Origin: Podospora pseudoanserina
Lineage: Eukaryota; Ascomycota; Sordariomycetes; Sordariales; Podosporaceae
DNA length: 64,000 nucleotides
Reading direction: 5' to 3'
NCBI RefSeq assembly: GCF_035222485.1
Contig: NC_085922.1
Coordinates: 2,743,001 to 2,807,000, forward strand
Both the position numbers and the translations under genes were made by a program. Below are positions 47,277 to 58,327 of this stretch, piece after piece. Under the pieces are notes generated by a model, which worked only from the letters and a program-made list of their open reading frames with translations, ran no database searches and was not told the DNA's origin. Each line of letters opens with the position of its first letter. Position 1 is the first letter of the stretch.

Positions 47277-50200
47277 TCACCTCCTGCTCCTCTCTTTCCT
47301 CTTCGGCTTTTCAACCTTATACTTCTTCCCCCCACCAGCAAACACCCCTCCAAGGCTAAACCACCCCCTCTTTTTCCTCTCCCTCTCCTTCTTTACCTCC
47401 TCCCTTTTCCTCCTCCGTTCCTCCATCCCCTTCCTATCCCGTCTTCTCATCTCCCCTATCAGCACAGCAAATAACATCCGTACAAGCTCCCACTCCGTCC
47501 ATTTATCTTCTTCTCCTCGGGTGTGCAAGACAACATGTTTGTAGTACTCTACTATCTGCAAGTGCCAGACCTCAATCGTCATTGCTTCTTGTGGTTCCCC
47601 GATTGAGGGGACGAGACCGACGTAGGATTTTGAGACGTCGGATAAGGGGAGGATGGGGAGGCGGTGTTGGCGGTGGAGGGTGAGGCATTGGTCTAGGAGT
47701 TCCCAGTTGGGAATTCCCCATCCTTTGAGGGGGTCATTTGGGGGGGGAGAGGTGGTGGTGGGGACAAGGGAGGAGAGGAGAGAAAGGGGGTTGGGGAGGG
47801 AGGGGAGGGAGAATTTGGGGAAGAAGGATTGGGGGGGTTCTTCTTCTTGCTCTTGTTCATGGTCGTGTTCGCCCTGTTGATGATGATCATGGTCGTCTTC
47901 TTGGTTGTAGTCGCCATGGTCATAGTCATCCTCGTGATCGTAGTCACCCTCTTGAGCGTAGGTGCCCTGTTGATGGTGATCGTAATCTCCCTCTTCTTCC
48001 TCATCCGAGTAATCCTCTTCCTCAACAGGCTCAAGATCCCTCCCCTGGTAATCACGTTGCCGAGGCTGATACGGTTCATACCGCTGCTGGTCCTGTTCAG
48101 ACAGAGGAGGGGTAGGCTCTTGGTCCCTGTCTTCACCATCCTCATCGTAATGACCCTGATCAGGCTCCTGCTCCCCAATCGCCTCCCAATCCAGCTCTGA
48201 CGGCTGCTCCTCCACTTCCCGGCCATACTCATCCCACGTAGGCCCCCTCGGTCTCTGTTCCGGTTCTTGCGCCTTGGCCTGATGAAGTCTCTGTTCAAAC
48301 GACGCTTTCCCATAGTGCAGCGGCGGTCCCAACTCTTGTGCCCTCCAGCCCTGCCGGTCCTGCTGCTCTCTCAACTCCCGATCTTTTCGCTGCTGAGAGG
48401 TATCCGAGAAAGGATCAGCTTGCCGCCCATTCTTTTCCTCTTCACTGGCTTCAGGCTGTGGCTCAGGCAGCTCAGGGTAGCTAACCACCGGCTCCTCACG
48501 ATGGTTGTCCGCCCCAGTCCGCTCAGCAATTCCACCTTCTCCAGCACCTTGCTTCTGACTCCGAGATTGCCTCGTCTTCTGCGGTGAGTTTGCCCGCCTC
48601 TCGCGCGGCAACGGCGAGAGCGTACTACTCGTAAACTCGACAACCGGCCCGGGAGTCTTCCCCTTGAGCGGCGATCGAAACGAGGATTTAGCAGGAGACG
48701 CCGCTCGGTTCGGCTCATGTCTCGGGGGCGTAGTTTTTGGACTAGAAAAAACCTCGGCCGAGATTTGTTGACCGTTTTGAGCCCGTACCCGCTGCCGACG
48801 TTTCTTTTGAGGCTCAATTAACTGACGGCTTTCCTCAAAGAAGCGGCCGACTTGGCTGTTGTCTGGGTTGAGTACATTGGTGGTGGCCGGGGGGGCTGCT
48901 GCTTTGGCGGGCCCTGCCTGTGGTTGGAAGAGGGTGTTTTCTCCAAATTCTCGTCTGCGGGGCGCAAAGTTTCGAAGCTGGGGGATCTTATTCGGGTTCT
49001 CTTGAGGCTCGACGGGAGAGGGGAGGCGAGGGGCGGGGATGGGCGGTCGTTCTGGCTCTTTGCCCTTGGCCCAAATGCTCGTCTTTGCTTGATCGGCCGT
49101 GTTATCCGTCCGAGAAGTAGATGGCTGAGTTGTAGACGGCTGCGCTGCAGACGGCTGAGATGCAGAGGGTTGCGATGTTGAAGGCTGCAATGCAAATGAC
49201 TGCGATGTAGAGGCTGCTGTCATCTGCTCCTTCGCCTTCCTCTGACCTTCCGCGATCCTGGCCAACCGCTTCTCCATGATCTCCTGAGCACGAGCAGAAG
49301 TGGACCTCCGTCCTCTGTCCTTTTCCTTGCCTTTTAAACCGCCATCGATGCTTTCAAGGCTATCATCATGTGTGCCAGACGGCACCTCCACGTTCTGCGA
49401 AGCATTCCCGAAACCCGATTGCTTCTCAGTGACTGCTTCAGCAGTAGCACTTTGATTTTGCTGTTCCTCAATCTCCACCAAATGAGCAAACAAGCTATTA
49501 TCCGGTTGTCGCAGCTTCTTGCGTTCCTTTTGTTGCTGTTGCACTAGGTTGTTGGCTGGCTCTCGCCGCGATGGCTTGAACAACCCCATACCGGGCGTCT
49601 CTTGGCCAGGTAACAAGACAGGCGATGAAAAAAAGCCGCTCAGATTGGTCCTCGCCGGAGCTGGGGTGGGTTTGACGGCCGGCCGCTTGTCAAGCTGTTC
49701 CAGAATAGAACTGGACTCTTGTTCGATTTCATAAGCGTCATCAATCTGAGAATTCCGTGAAGAGCGAAGCTGATTTTCTTGGCCATCCCTCTGTTGTTGA
49801 CGGCTGATACTCCTCCCCAGAGTCGGGATCTTGCTGCTCTGCCGGGACTCAACAACAGGTGCTTTGATCTGCGGGGGCGCCACTCTTGGAGCGAAAGGGG
49901 TGACACCACCAGCCTCGAGCCAGAAATCAGCATCATCTTCCTCTTCCTGAGCCGGCTGCTCTGGTTGCTGTGTGTTAACAGGGTCCATAGTGAAAGGCTC
50001 CGGTTCAGGCTGGGGTATCGGTTCTTTGGCAGGTAGACGAGTCGCTTTTTGTTGTGGTCTCCTGTCTGTAGTCTCGTGATTTCGACTAGAAGTAAACGAG
50101 CCCCGGAAACCAAAATTGCTTGTGCGCGCAGGCTCGGCTCGCTCTTGAGCCCGACGTTGTGCTGGTTCAGCGATCGCAGAATTGGGAGCGCTAACGGTAG

Positions 50201-53200
50201 CTTCTGGGTCAACCTCAGGCTCACTAAAACGCGCCTCACGCCCAGAACTTCTTCTCCTTGGGGTCTCCTGAAGATCCTCCTCGGGTTCCTCCTCAGGCTC
50301 CTGCTCAGGTTCTGGCCTGGGATTCGAAATCCGGGTGGGCGACAAACTCTTGGCTGTTTCGGCAACAAAATTCTTAACCTGCTGCAGTCCTCTAAACCAA
50401 GGTCGGTCCTGCTGCTTCTCCTGGGCGGTGTCAGTACGCTGTGGCGACGGGGAGCGGGTGGCTCGGGGCTGTGAGATAAAGGGCGCGGGGGACTGGCTCG
50501 ACTTCTCAAACGATCCCCGAAATGGACTCCGCAGTACACTGTCTCTCCCTGGGGGCGAGGGCGGATCGGATGTCACAAGCTGCAAAACTCGGCCGGCACG
50601 TACTATGGGTGAAAGGCTAGGCCGGGGCTGCGATCCTGGGGGCGCTAGATTTAGTGACTGTACATTCAAGTCTGTTCTCGGTAGAGGTGCCACGTCCGAC
50701 AGCTGATCGGCTGGGGTTTCGTTCGACTTTGTTCTGGTGTGCTGCGGCAGGCGGGCAACAGGGACCGGCGGGCTAGGGTCACTGGCAGGTGGGGAAGAGG
50801 GCATCTCGACCTGAACATTCGGCTGTGCGGGTTGGTTGGGTGAAACGGTCCCTGCATCTTCGTCTACGCCATCGCCTTCAGCCTCGGAGGGTATTGGGGA
50901 TGGTGTCTCATCAGGTGTCAACAGCCTATTCGATTCAAGGTGGGGGATGGAGTGATTCACTGGTGAAGGCCGCTCAATAGACGGCTGGATTGGGTGGCTC
51001 GCGGCCTGCGCTTCCTCTTCCCCTCCATCATTGTCCGGTTCCTCCTCTCTTTCTCCATCGCGCACTTCGTCGTCATGTTGCTCTTCAAGCTGCGGTTCCA
51101 CGTGTTGGCCTGGAGTTGCAGCGGCATACACTTCATCGGGCAAGGTAGAGAAGGAATCCCCTTCTCCACTCAGGTTTGATGTGTCGGCAGGCGATGGTTC
51201 CTGCGTTGTGTTGGCCGAATCTGTCCGTTGACGAGCAGCCTTGCGGATCAACTTCCCGAGTAGTGACTTTGGCTTCTTTATTGGTTTCGGCTTTTCTGGA
51301 ACTCGGTTCCACCAAGCATCGGAGTCGTCTGCGGGTTCATCCTCGGCTTCGACTTCAGCTCGGATTTCGACCTCACTGGGACGGGGTGGCAATCGTTTGT
51401 AAGGCCGTTTGTAAGGCTTGGGTTGCTCCCGGTCTGGTTCTTGTCCTGGGTCATCTTGCTGCTCGGTTGCTGAATATCCTGAGGTCTCGGCCCATTGTCT
51501 TTCTGGCTGCACATCCTGGTCCGGCTCGGGTTGCGGAACAGGCCCATCACTGAACTCAAAGTCTGGGTCGGGCCTCGACCTAGAGTACTGTTCTTTCTGT
51601 GACGGTTCTTCAGACGCTTGTCTCGGCTCCTCAGACTCATGCCTGGGTTCCTCGCTTTCTTGTCGTGGCTCCTCAGACTCTCGCCTTGGCTCCTCGCTGT
51701 GTCGCCTGGGCTCTTCAGAACCTTGCCTTGGCTCCGCGCTCTGTTCCCTAGACTCGTCACTAAAAAAATCAGGATCAAACGATCTGCTCTTCACTTCAAA
51801 GGAAGAAGTGTCAGCTTTCTGCACTGGTCCAATGCTAGAACCAAAACCAACCACCTCCCTCCGCAAAACAGCTGCCCTCTCAGCAGCCTTTGCTTCTTGT
51901 TGTCCAACAGGGGAGCTGGAAGCAGACTCGCTTCTCCTCTCAGCAGCCGTGTTCTCACCCGGCAAAATGCTGAAATCAAAATCAAAGTTCTTCCGTGGTG
52001 GAGTGGGGGATTTTTGAATGCTTTGTCCGAAATCGAGTCCCTCCAGCTGCTCAGCATGAGAAGATGCAGCAGGTTTCTCAGGCCCGACACTGAAGTTGAA
52101 ATTGGTCTCCCTTCGTCGGCGCACAGAAGGCATTTGAGTGCTTTGCCCAGGGTGAAAACTAGAACCAAAGTCAAATGGCTTCCTTAGCTCAGCAGCTTCC
52201 AGTTGAGATGTCCGCCCTGGCCCGACACCAAACCCGAAATCATGCTCTTCCCCTGTCTCTTGTACTGCCTCTTGTGAGCCCTCCCCAGCCGCAGTCCCTC
52301 GACCCTGCCTAAGATAGTCGATACCATTTTTAATAATGACTTTTGTGGCTTCACCGAGCTCTTCCTCTTGCTGTTGTTCTTGCCCGGCCATCATACTGGA
52401 ATTCATCAGAGACCTGAGCTCGGCAAGCGGGACCTCTGTAAAGTCCTCCGCTCCCGCCATGGTATCCTGAGCATCCCCCAAATCTCGAACCGGACTTGTC
52501 ATGTAATCGCCCTCATCGTAATCGTCCTCGGGTCCATCGTGCATGTCGCCCCACTCGCCTTGTTCATCGAAATCACCTTCGGAGTGCTCGGGTTGTGGTT
52601 GTTGTTCCGGCTCTGGGGACGGTTCTGCTTCAGGCTCGGGTTCTGGTGCTGGTGATGGTTCTTTCGGGGGAGATCGATTGCTTAAACTCGTCCGGAGTCT
52701 CTGCGCGGCAGGCGACGAAAGGGTCCCAAGCCAGATATCATCCTCCATGTCGCCTGCACCATCATCATCGTGATCCTCCCCTGCCGTGAATTGATCCTGG
52801 CCGAAAAAGTCATGTTGTACTGGTGGTAATCTCGAAGCGTTGTCCTGTTGTAGTATTTCCGCAATGCTGCCCATATTCATCTCGGCAGGAACGTGACTCT
52901 TCCGCGGCCGTCCTCTTTTTCTCGGCTGGGTATCCTCTTTTGCGGGTGTCATCGACTTTCGTTTCGCCGGCCTCTTCAACAGGCTGACGGGTCCCGGCGT
53001 CGCCTCGATATGTTCCAGCGCATCTTCGTCTAGTGGCTGCTGCTTCTGAGGGGACTTTTGTGGCGATCGAGACGTGCCTCTCGCAACAACAGCCTTCGCT
53101 CCCGGTGTACCAGGTCGTTTTCGTCGCGTCGTAGGTACCGGCGTCCCAGATTTCCGTGGCCGACCTCTCCTCCGCGGCGTCACTCCCTCATCATCACTCA

Positions 53201-53543
53201 GACCGTGCACCGGCACCACGGTAGTGGTAACATCCCCTCCTCCCCTCATAACTCCCCGTTTCGGCGTCGGCGATTGGAAAAGCCGGCGCTTTATGCCCTT
53301 TGTATTCCTCACCTCGTCCTCAGCCTGGACAGTCACCAGCAGCCTCTGTGGCGAAACGGGGCTGCCAATGTCGAGCTCAAAGGTTCGTTTCCTAGGCGAT
53401 CTCGCAATGGATAAAAGTCGCGCGGCGGGTTGGGCTCGTGGTTTGACGCGCGACGGCGGCAGCATCGGTGGGCTGAGAATCGGATCTATTAGCGGGTCGG
53501 GTGAAGATCCCAGGTTCAGCGTTATGGTGTGTTCTTCATCCAT
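47277..53543 (-). CDS. Large disordered AT-hook protein
   Basis: One open frame of 2088 residues from the ATG at 53543, with no intron needed. Two AT-hooks are visible, RRRGRPRK at 124-131 and RKRGRPRK at 208-215, with many SP/TP sites, so it probably binds AT-rich DNA in the nucleus. Most of the rest is Pro/Glu/Gln-rich and disordered, with tandem repeats: seven heptads of SEEPR-type (51740 down to 51594), QPSTS-type repeats near 49080-49200 and Asp/His/Gln-rich runs near the C-terminus. The last 200 residues look more conserved and helical (WGIPNWELLDQCLTLHR, then WTEWELVRMLFAVLIGEMRRR) and end in a Lys/Arg cluster. Proteins annotated simply as AT DNA-binding proteins occur in related fungi; no role is established. 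Confidence 0.85.
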   Translation of the reverse strand: MDEEHTITLNLGSSPDPLIDPILSPPMLPPSRVKPRAQPAARLLSIARSPRKRTFELDIGSPVSPQRLLVTVQAEDEVRNTKGIKRRLFQSPTPKRGVMRGGGDVTTTVVPVHGLSDDEGVTPRRRGRPRKSGTPVPTTRRKRPGTPGAKAVVARGTSRSPQKSPQKQQPLDEDALEHIEATPGPVSLLKRPAKRKSMTPAKEDTQPRKRGRPRKSHVPAEMNMGSIAEILQQDNASRLPPVQHDFFGQDQFTAGEDHDDDGAGDMEDDIWLGTLSSPAAQRLRTSLSNRSPPKEPSPAPEPEPEAEPSPEPEQQPQPEHSEGDFDEQGEWGDMHDGPEDDYDEGDYMTSPVRDLGDAQDTMAGAEDFTEVPLAELRSLMNSSMMAGQEQQQEEELGEATKVIIKNGIDYLRQGRGTAAGEGSQEAVQETGEEHDFGFGVGPGRTSQLEAAELRKPFDFGSSFHPGQSTQMPSVRRRRETNFNFSVGPEKPAASSHAEQLEGLDFGQSIQKSPTPPRKNFDFDFSILPGENTAAERRSESASSSPVGQQEAKAAERAAVLRREVVGFGSSIGPVQKADTSSFEVKSRSFDPDFFSDESREQSAEPRQGSEEPRRHSEEPRRESEEPRQESEEPRHESEEPRQASEEPSQKEQYSRSRPDPDFEFSDGPVPQPEPDQDVQPERQWAETSGYSATEQQDDPGQEPDREQPKPYKRPYKRLPPRPSEVEIRAEVEAEDEPADDSDAWWNRVPEKPKPIKKPKSLLGKLIRKAARQRTDSANTTQEPSPADTSNLSGEGDSFSTLPDEVYAAATPGQHVEPQLEEQHDDEVRDGEREEEPDNDGGEEEAQAASHPIQPSIERPSPVNHSIPHLESNRLLTPDETPSPIPSEAEGDGVDEDAGTVSPNQPAQPNVQVEMPSSPPASDPSPPVPVARLPQHTRTKSNETPADQLSDVAPLPRTDLNVQSLNLAPPGSQPRPSLSPIVRAGRVLQLVTSDPPSPPGRDSVLRSPFRGSFEKSSQSPAPFISQPRATRSPSPQRTDTAQEKQQDRPWFRGLQQVKNFVAETAKSLSPTRISNPRPEPEQEPEEEPEEDLQETPRRRSSGREARFSEPEVDPEATVSAPNSAIAEPAQRRAQERAEPARTSNFGFRGSFTSSRNHETTDRRPQQKATRLPAKEPIPQPEPEPFTMDPVNTQQPEQPAQEEEDDADFWLEAGGVTPFAPRVAPPQIKAPVVESRQSSKIPTLGRSISRQQQRDGQENQLRSSRNSQIDDAYEIEQESSSILEQLDKRPAVKPTPAPARTNLSGFFSSPVLLPGQETPGMGLFKPSRREPANNLVQQQQKERKKLRQPDNSLFAHLVEIEEQQNQSATAEAVTEKQSGFGNASQNVEVPSGTHDDSLESIDGGLKGKEKDRGRRSTSARAQEIMEKRLARIAEGQRKAKEQMTAASTSQSFALQPSTSQPSASQPSAAQPSTTQPSTSRTDNTADQAKTSIWAKGKEPERPPIPAPRLPSPVEPQENPNKIPQLRNFAPRRREFGENTLFQPQAGPAKAAAPPATTNVLNPDNSQVGRFFEESRQLIEPQKKRRQRVRAQNGQQISAEVFSSPKTTPPRHEPNRAASPAKSSFRSPLKGKTPGPVVEFTSSTLSPLPRERRANSPQKTRQSRSQKQGAGEGGIAERTGADNHREEPVVSYPELPEPQPEASEEEKNGRQADPFSDTSQQRKDRELREQQDRQGWRAQELGPPLHYGKASFEQRLHQAKAQEPEQRPRGPTWDEYGREVEEQPSELDWEAIGEQEPDQGHYDEDGEDRDQEPTPPLSEQDQQRYEPYQPRQRDYQGRDLEPVEEEDYSDEEEEGDYDHHQQGTYAQEGDYDHEDDYDHGDYNQEDDHDHHQQGEHDHEQEQEEEPPQSFFPKFSLPSLPNPLSLLSSLVPTTTSPPPNDPLKGWGIPNWELLDQCLTLHRQHRLPILPLSDVSKSYVGLVPSIGEPQEAMTIEVWHLQIVEYYKHVVLHTRGEEDKWTEWELVRMLFAVLIGEMRRRDRKGMEERRRKREEVKKERERKKRGWFSLGGVFAGGGKKYKVEKPKRKERSRR
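51594..51740 (-). repeat. Seven 21-bp coding heptad repeats
   Basis: Seven consecutive SxEPRxx-type heptads (consensus SEEPRxE) within the AT-hook protein, each encoded by 21 bases with high identity. This is the clearest perfect-unit array in that gene. Confidence 0.85.
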
Positions 53544-54413
53544 GTCCGCGGTCGTCGCAAATTTGCCGCGGGCGAGGGCGTCCAGAAATAATAATCATGG
53601 GGGCAGGGGCAGACGCATGGACATGCAAGCCCACGACCTGCGTGTGTGTGTGTGTGTGTGTGTTGTCTCTCCCCTCCCAAAAAAAATATGCCAAAATTTA
53701 GACACCACCCCGCCTAATGAGGGCCACTGGTTAACGCGTCGATATAATGGATATGGGATGGAAATGATGGTTTGAATGCGACAAGCTGCGCTTCCTATCG
53801 GTGTGTCCTGTGCGCGCACAGTTACATCCGACCAGGTACCAACCGTGTCTGTTTACTTGTTGCCTGATTAGGCTAAGCCTTTTATGGATTGCTCCAATCA
53901 AAACATGTGGCTGTCTTCGACAAGAATACCCCAGGTCTTGGCCAAATTTCGGGATAACTTTATGCCCTCTTAATGCCAACGGTGCAGACGTCATTGTCAG
54001 CACTTCCATATCCCCCTCCTTTTCTGAAAAGATGCAGATGCGGCCACTTTCTCTTCTTGCAGCAACGCTAGAAAATGGGAGCCCAAAGCTGAGCAAATCA
54101 TTTATTACTAATCTTTGTCGCATCTTGAAGGTCTCGAGAACTAAAGCGCGCCCTTCGAGTTGTTCTTCAACATGACGTGATGGGGCTAATGGCGCAACCG
54201 GCTGTGTAAGTGGTGAATCGTGTGTTTGACAGCATTTGAATGTAGCATTGCTTGATAATATCGAGAGGGTAAACCTTTATTTCTAGACAGAATCATAGAA
54301 TATATATACCTTGGCATCCTCATCCATAGGATCCCTTCTGATCATCATCTCAACATCCATCTCTGCCACCCACCGCACATATCCCAAGACAGCCCACCTC
54401 ACACCTCACCACC
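53544..54413. other. Divergent intergenic region with TG microsatellite
   Basis: Upstream of the AT-hook gene (-) and the NvfI-like gene (+). A TG run of about 11 units lies at 53642-53663. No gene recognised. Confidence 0.6.
53642..53663. repeat. TG dinucleotide microsatellite
   Basis: Uninterrupted GT/TG tract in the leader side of the AT-hook gene promoter. Confidence 0.9.
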
Positions 54414-55279
54414 ATGGCCATCGACCACCTCCCCCCCTCAGGCGACGTAACCGCCCCCCTCAACTTCTACTCCCCCCCTTCCGACAATTCCCCCCCTTCA
54501 ACCTTGCCGACCTCCCCCGACTCCCCAACTCCCCGAAACTACGGCTCAACCCCCGTCCCAACCCTCATCCACGACGCCCGCCCCAACCTCGCCTCCTTCA
54601 CCTTAGACCGTGACTCCTTCCAAATCCTCACCTCCCAACCCCCTCCCACTTCTGAACCCTCCCTCTTCACCTCCGACACCTCCATCAAAACCCACTACTA
54701 CCCCGAAATAACCTCCCTCCTCCTCTCCACCATCCCAAACGCAACCCACATCCTGATATTCGACCACACTATCCGCCTCCCCTCCCCATCCGCCCCCGAA
54801 CCCCCGTTCAGCGCGTCCACATCGATCAAACCGCCCTATCCGCCGCCCAGCGCGTAAGGAAACACCTCCCCCCCGACGAGGCCGACAAAATCCTCTCAAC
54901 CGGCACCCGATACCGCATCATCAACGTCTGGCGACCCCTCAATGACGCACCCCTTGAATCCTTCCCCCTCGCTTTTGCCTCCAGCGCAAGTTTACGAGAT
55001 GAGGAAGTGGTGCCGGTAGAGCACAGGTACACCCAAACGGGCTACATAGGGCAGACGGCCGCCATTGCCCATCATCCTGATCAAAAGTGGTATTACCTTT
55101 CCGCGATGCAGAACACCGAACGGATTCTCCTGCAGTGTTTTGACTCGGAGGCGCTAAAGGAAAACAGCGAGGTCAAGGGGGGGAGGGTGGCGCACTCGGC
55201 GTTTGAGGATCCACGCACCAGACCAGAGGCCGAGGGGAGGAGGAGTATCGAGGTGAGGGCTTTGGTTTTTGGTCCTTGA
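54414..55279 (+). CDS. CmcJ/NvfI-like non-haem oxidoreductase, frame interrupted
   Basis: The ATG at 54414 opens a frame with GDVTAPLNFYSPPSD and THILIFDHTIR. The second half lies in another frame and carries the family core: VHIDQTALSAAQRV, YRIINVWRPL, HHPDQKWYYLSAMQNTE, AHSAFEDPRT and a stop at 55279. This is the AsaB/CmcJ/NvfI family of fungal Fe/2-oxoglutarate-like oxidoreductases, which act in secondary metabolism or on small-molecule substrates. The shift falls at a five-C run (54801-54805); six C would restore a normal protein of about 288 residues. Either a sequence error or a recent frameshift explains it, since both halves are otherwise clean. No other secondary-metabolism gene is adjacent. 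Confidence 0.75.
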
Positions 55280-55666
55280 ATTTATTGGAATTTGGAAGGA
55301 ATCAGCAGGCGGAGAGAGGAATCTCGAAACAGAGAGTGGGCGAGTAGCATGTCACGGTTTGGAGCAAGCAAGTTAGAATGAATTGATTTATTCCATGTGA
55401 ACTGATAATAATTCGGTGAACTAATCAGTCCGCCGCTTCCGCTGGGGTATTGCAGTAGATGCCCGTGATGCCGCCCGCAATGTTATGAAATAAAAGAAAA
55501 AATCCAGCCCGATATATAACCGCCCAACCCGTAACTCCCTCCCGAAAACTCCGTTTCATATGCCCATAAGTAGTATGTCATGTGCAACTTTCATCCACCA
55601 GATATGATAGGTGGCGCAAAATGTCCGCATCCCAGATTAGGAGACTCGATGTTTCTCATTCCTCCT
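55280..55666. other. Convergent intergenic region
   Basis: 3' ends of the NvfI-like gene (+) and SDS3 (-). Nothing recognised. Confidence 0.6.
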
Positions 55667-57383
55667 CTAACCGCCCCGTCCACCACGTCCTCCCTTCCGA
55701 CTGCTGCTGCGGCTCATAGGAACACCATTGGCACTGGATTGTCGGCTCATTGGCACTCCTCCAAAACCCTTGGCTGGCGACTGGCCTGGTGTACCTCCAT
55801 GACCTGGACGCGGGGTGCTGCTCCTTTCGTTGCTCATAACAGGCTCGACTGTATCTGGCAGCACCGGAAGCCCGAGGCGCTTGCGCACCTCGTTCTCCGA
55901 AGGCCTTTCGCCCTGAAGGTAAGCAACAAAGCGGTGGTCTCTAGCTGGGAAAGAGGCAGCTTCGAGGAGCTTGCGGCTTCCATTCTCCACAGCAAAGCTC
56001 GATCCAGGGCCATTGGCCTGCTCATACTGCTTGAGGGCTTGCATGACCATCATATCACCATTGACGTCGTCGTTAGCGAGGCTGTTGGTGGTGTTGTACT
56101 CAAGTCTGTTGTGCCCCTTGATGTATGTGGATGGGAATGTGGCTGGGAGTTTGGGGTCTGCAGCAAGCATCCTGTCGAAGTTGCCAGGAAAGTCAAAATT
56201 GGCGAGCAACTCCATTCCCATGAGCTTGTCATCCACGAAGTTGGGATTGTTTGAGCCACGAAGTCCGCTGCGAGTCACGTGCGAAATATTGCGCTCCATT
56301 GGGGGCGCAGAGGGAACCGAGTCGCCGTCATCGTCGTGCTCGCCGTTGCCGGAGTCGCTACCGTCTGGCGACTGGATAAGACGGCCGTTCTCATCAAACT
56401 TTGGCTTATGCGTCAACAGATATTTGTGGGCGGCAAAGGCAGCCGTGTTGTAGGTCATTGAGAGCTCCTTGTCGGTAAATAGCTTGTCGATGCTGTAGAT
56501 TGGTCCGGTGGTCTTGCGCACTGCTAGGCGGTCGGTTTGCCAGAGAGGCGTGGTATTAGCATTATCTAGAGCTCGTCGCTGGGGGGCTGGGGAGCCATCG
56601 TCGTCGTTGTTATTGCGCTTTCGCTTCTTATTGTCCAAGGACATGTCGTCAATCTCTCCTCGTCGCAACCTCGTCGCTCGCTTGGCGTGGGTACCGCCAG
56701 GGCTGGCAGGGTTTGTGATGCTGAACTGGTTCGGGTGAAGCAGAAGAGCAGACGAGTCGGAGATTTCCAGTGCCTCCTTCTCCTTATTTAATCGGAATTT
56801 TTTGGTGGTAATGGCGTTGATTAGGCGGTCGCGAAGGGTTTGGGAGAGCGCGCGGTATTCTCGGTTCGCTGTCTCGACCTTAAAGGCGTGGGTGTTCATG
56901 TACTCAGACACCTTCTTGTCATAGTCAAACTGTGAAAACAAGGTCAATTTTTGACAAAAAGCGACAAAAAGTCGCAACGAAAGTGTTCCTTACCTTGTGC
57001 TTCGCTAAAGCGTAGTCACGCTCCTCCATCAAGTCCTGGACCTTGTTCATCCAGTCTGTGAATCTCGGACCGGCCGCTCCAAGGTACGATTGTGGTGTTG
57101 TGCTCGCATCGGCGTTCAGCTGGTGGAGGATTTGTTGGTACTCCTCCTCGAGATTGTCAAATGGTCGCTCAGCGTATGGGTCAATCCTCATGACCAGATT
57201 TGTGTCCATTTGGATCTTGTGAAGTTGCTCGCGGAAGGTTTGGTCCCTGTCTCTAGCCAGCCTATCGTCAAGCTGGGCCAGTCGATCGGAGATCAACTGG
57301 CGGCGCTTGTCTCTCTTAGACTGTGTTGCTTGCGCTGATGTTCCAACCGGCGCAACGGCCGAGGAAGGGTCTGTCGTAGCCAT
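55667..57383 (-). CDS. sds3: Sds3-like Rpd3L deacetylase complex subunit
   Basis: Minus strand, exons 57383-56994 and 56929-55667, giving 550 residues. After a short leader, KRDKRRQLISDRLAQLDDRLARDRDQTFREQLHKIQMDTNLVMR begins the Sds3 region, a coiled coil that holds the Rpd3L histone deacetylase complex together, continuing through residue 190 (DKKVSEYMNTHAFKVETANREY). The remainder is less conserved, with LYNTAAFAAHKYLLTHK-like and GLP-rich regions and a Gly/Arg tail (GRGGRGG). Family placement rests on the first 200 residues; a closely related Sds3/Dep1-type protein is the alternative. Divergent with LSM1. Confidence 0.78.
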
Positions 57384-58327
57384 TGCGAATGCGACTCGAG
57401 GTGTGAAAGCTCTTGGTGGTCGAGAAACAAAGAGAAGCAGTCGTCACTCTCGAGACCAGTGTCGGGTCGATCGCCGAACCTGACAGGTTTGCGTCTGGCG
57501 AAGAAAAGGTGCAGAATTGGTCGAGATTTGTATATATCAGAGAAACTCTGGTATCAGAAATGAACTGGAGAAGGCCGTGATCATTGTATGCAAAGTCGAC
57601 CTTGTTGACCTTGGTGTTGTGTGTCGGGTGACCGGTTCGAGAAGACAATAAGTCAAAAAGAAAGCGCCTTGCGCTGGACTGGCGGCAACCGACGGAACGG
57701 ACTGGCTGGCCTGCTATTGTCACTGTTCTCCCAACCCCAGCTGTCAACTGTGGCTTGCGCACGGTTTTCTTGTATGCAAACCGCAATGCTGTGGCTTGAA
57801 ACCAGGAACACCAGAGCTCTGACCAATCAGATAATGTCTGTCCGGGCATAGCTTTAGAGCCTTGCTCCACTGTGGCACAACTGGCGCCGACTTCTAGTAA
57901 GGCTGCTCCGTGTGGAAGACAGCAAAGCTCACACTGTCCGCCCGCCAGAAGCTGCATTCAACAGGCAAGTGTTGTGTCACTCAGCCCACCAGCCTAAATT
58001 CAGAGAGATCTCACATCAACTCGATATTTTGAGAGGGACTCGGTCAATAGCTCAATACTCGACCGATATTCAAGCCCCGGACAGCTTTTTTTATACTAAC
58101 TTCATAACACATCTCTGCAAAGGCAAAAGCAGAATCCAAATTTACCCCTCCTCCAGGACCTGCAACGCCACTTCGTCGACCTCGATTTGACGGACCAAAG
58201 CTGGTTAGGGAGACAATACCACCAACAAAACAACATCTTGTTAGCCGGTCTTTGGGTTTTGACCCTGAATTGACTACCACCAACCCGCCACTAGGCTTAA
58301 CATTACCCTCACATATCAACATTCAAG
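57384..58327. promoter_or_regulatory. Divergent SDS3/LSM1 promoter region with CCAAT box
   Basis: A 944-base divergent region. A strong CCAAT box in GACCAATCAG context lies at 57823-57827, roughly midway. No other gene is seen. Confidence 0.5.

Noticed and set aside
49640-50539. About 300-codon alternative minus-strand frame within the AT-hook gene
   Set aside because: Arises from the repetitive codon composition of the 2088-residue frame; no start context or domain.
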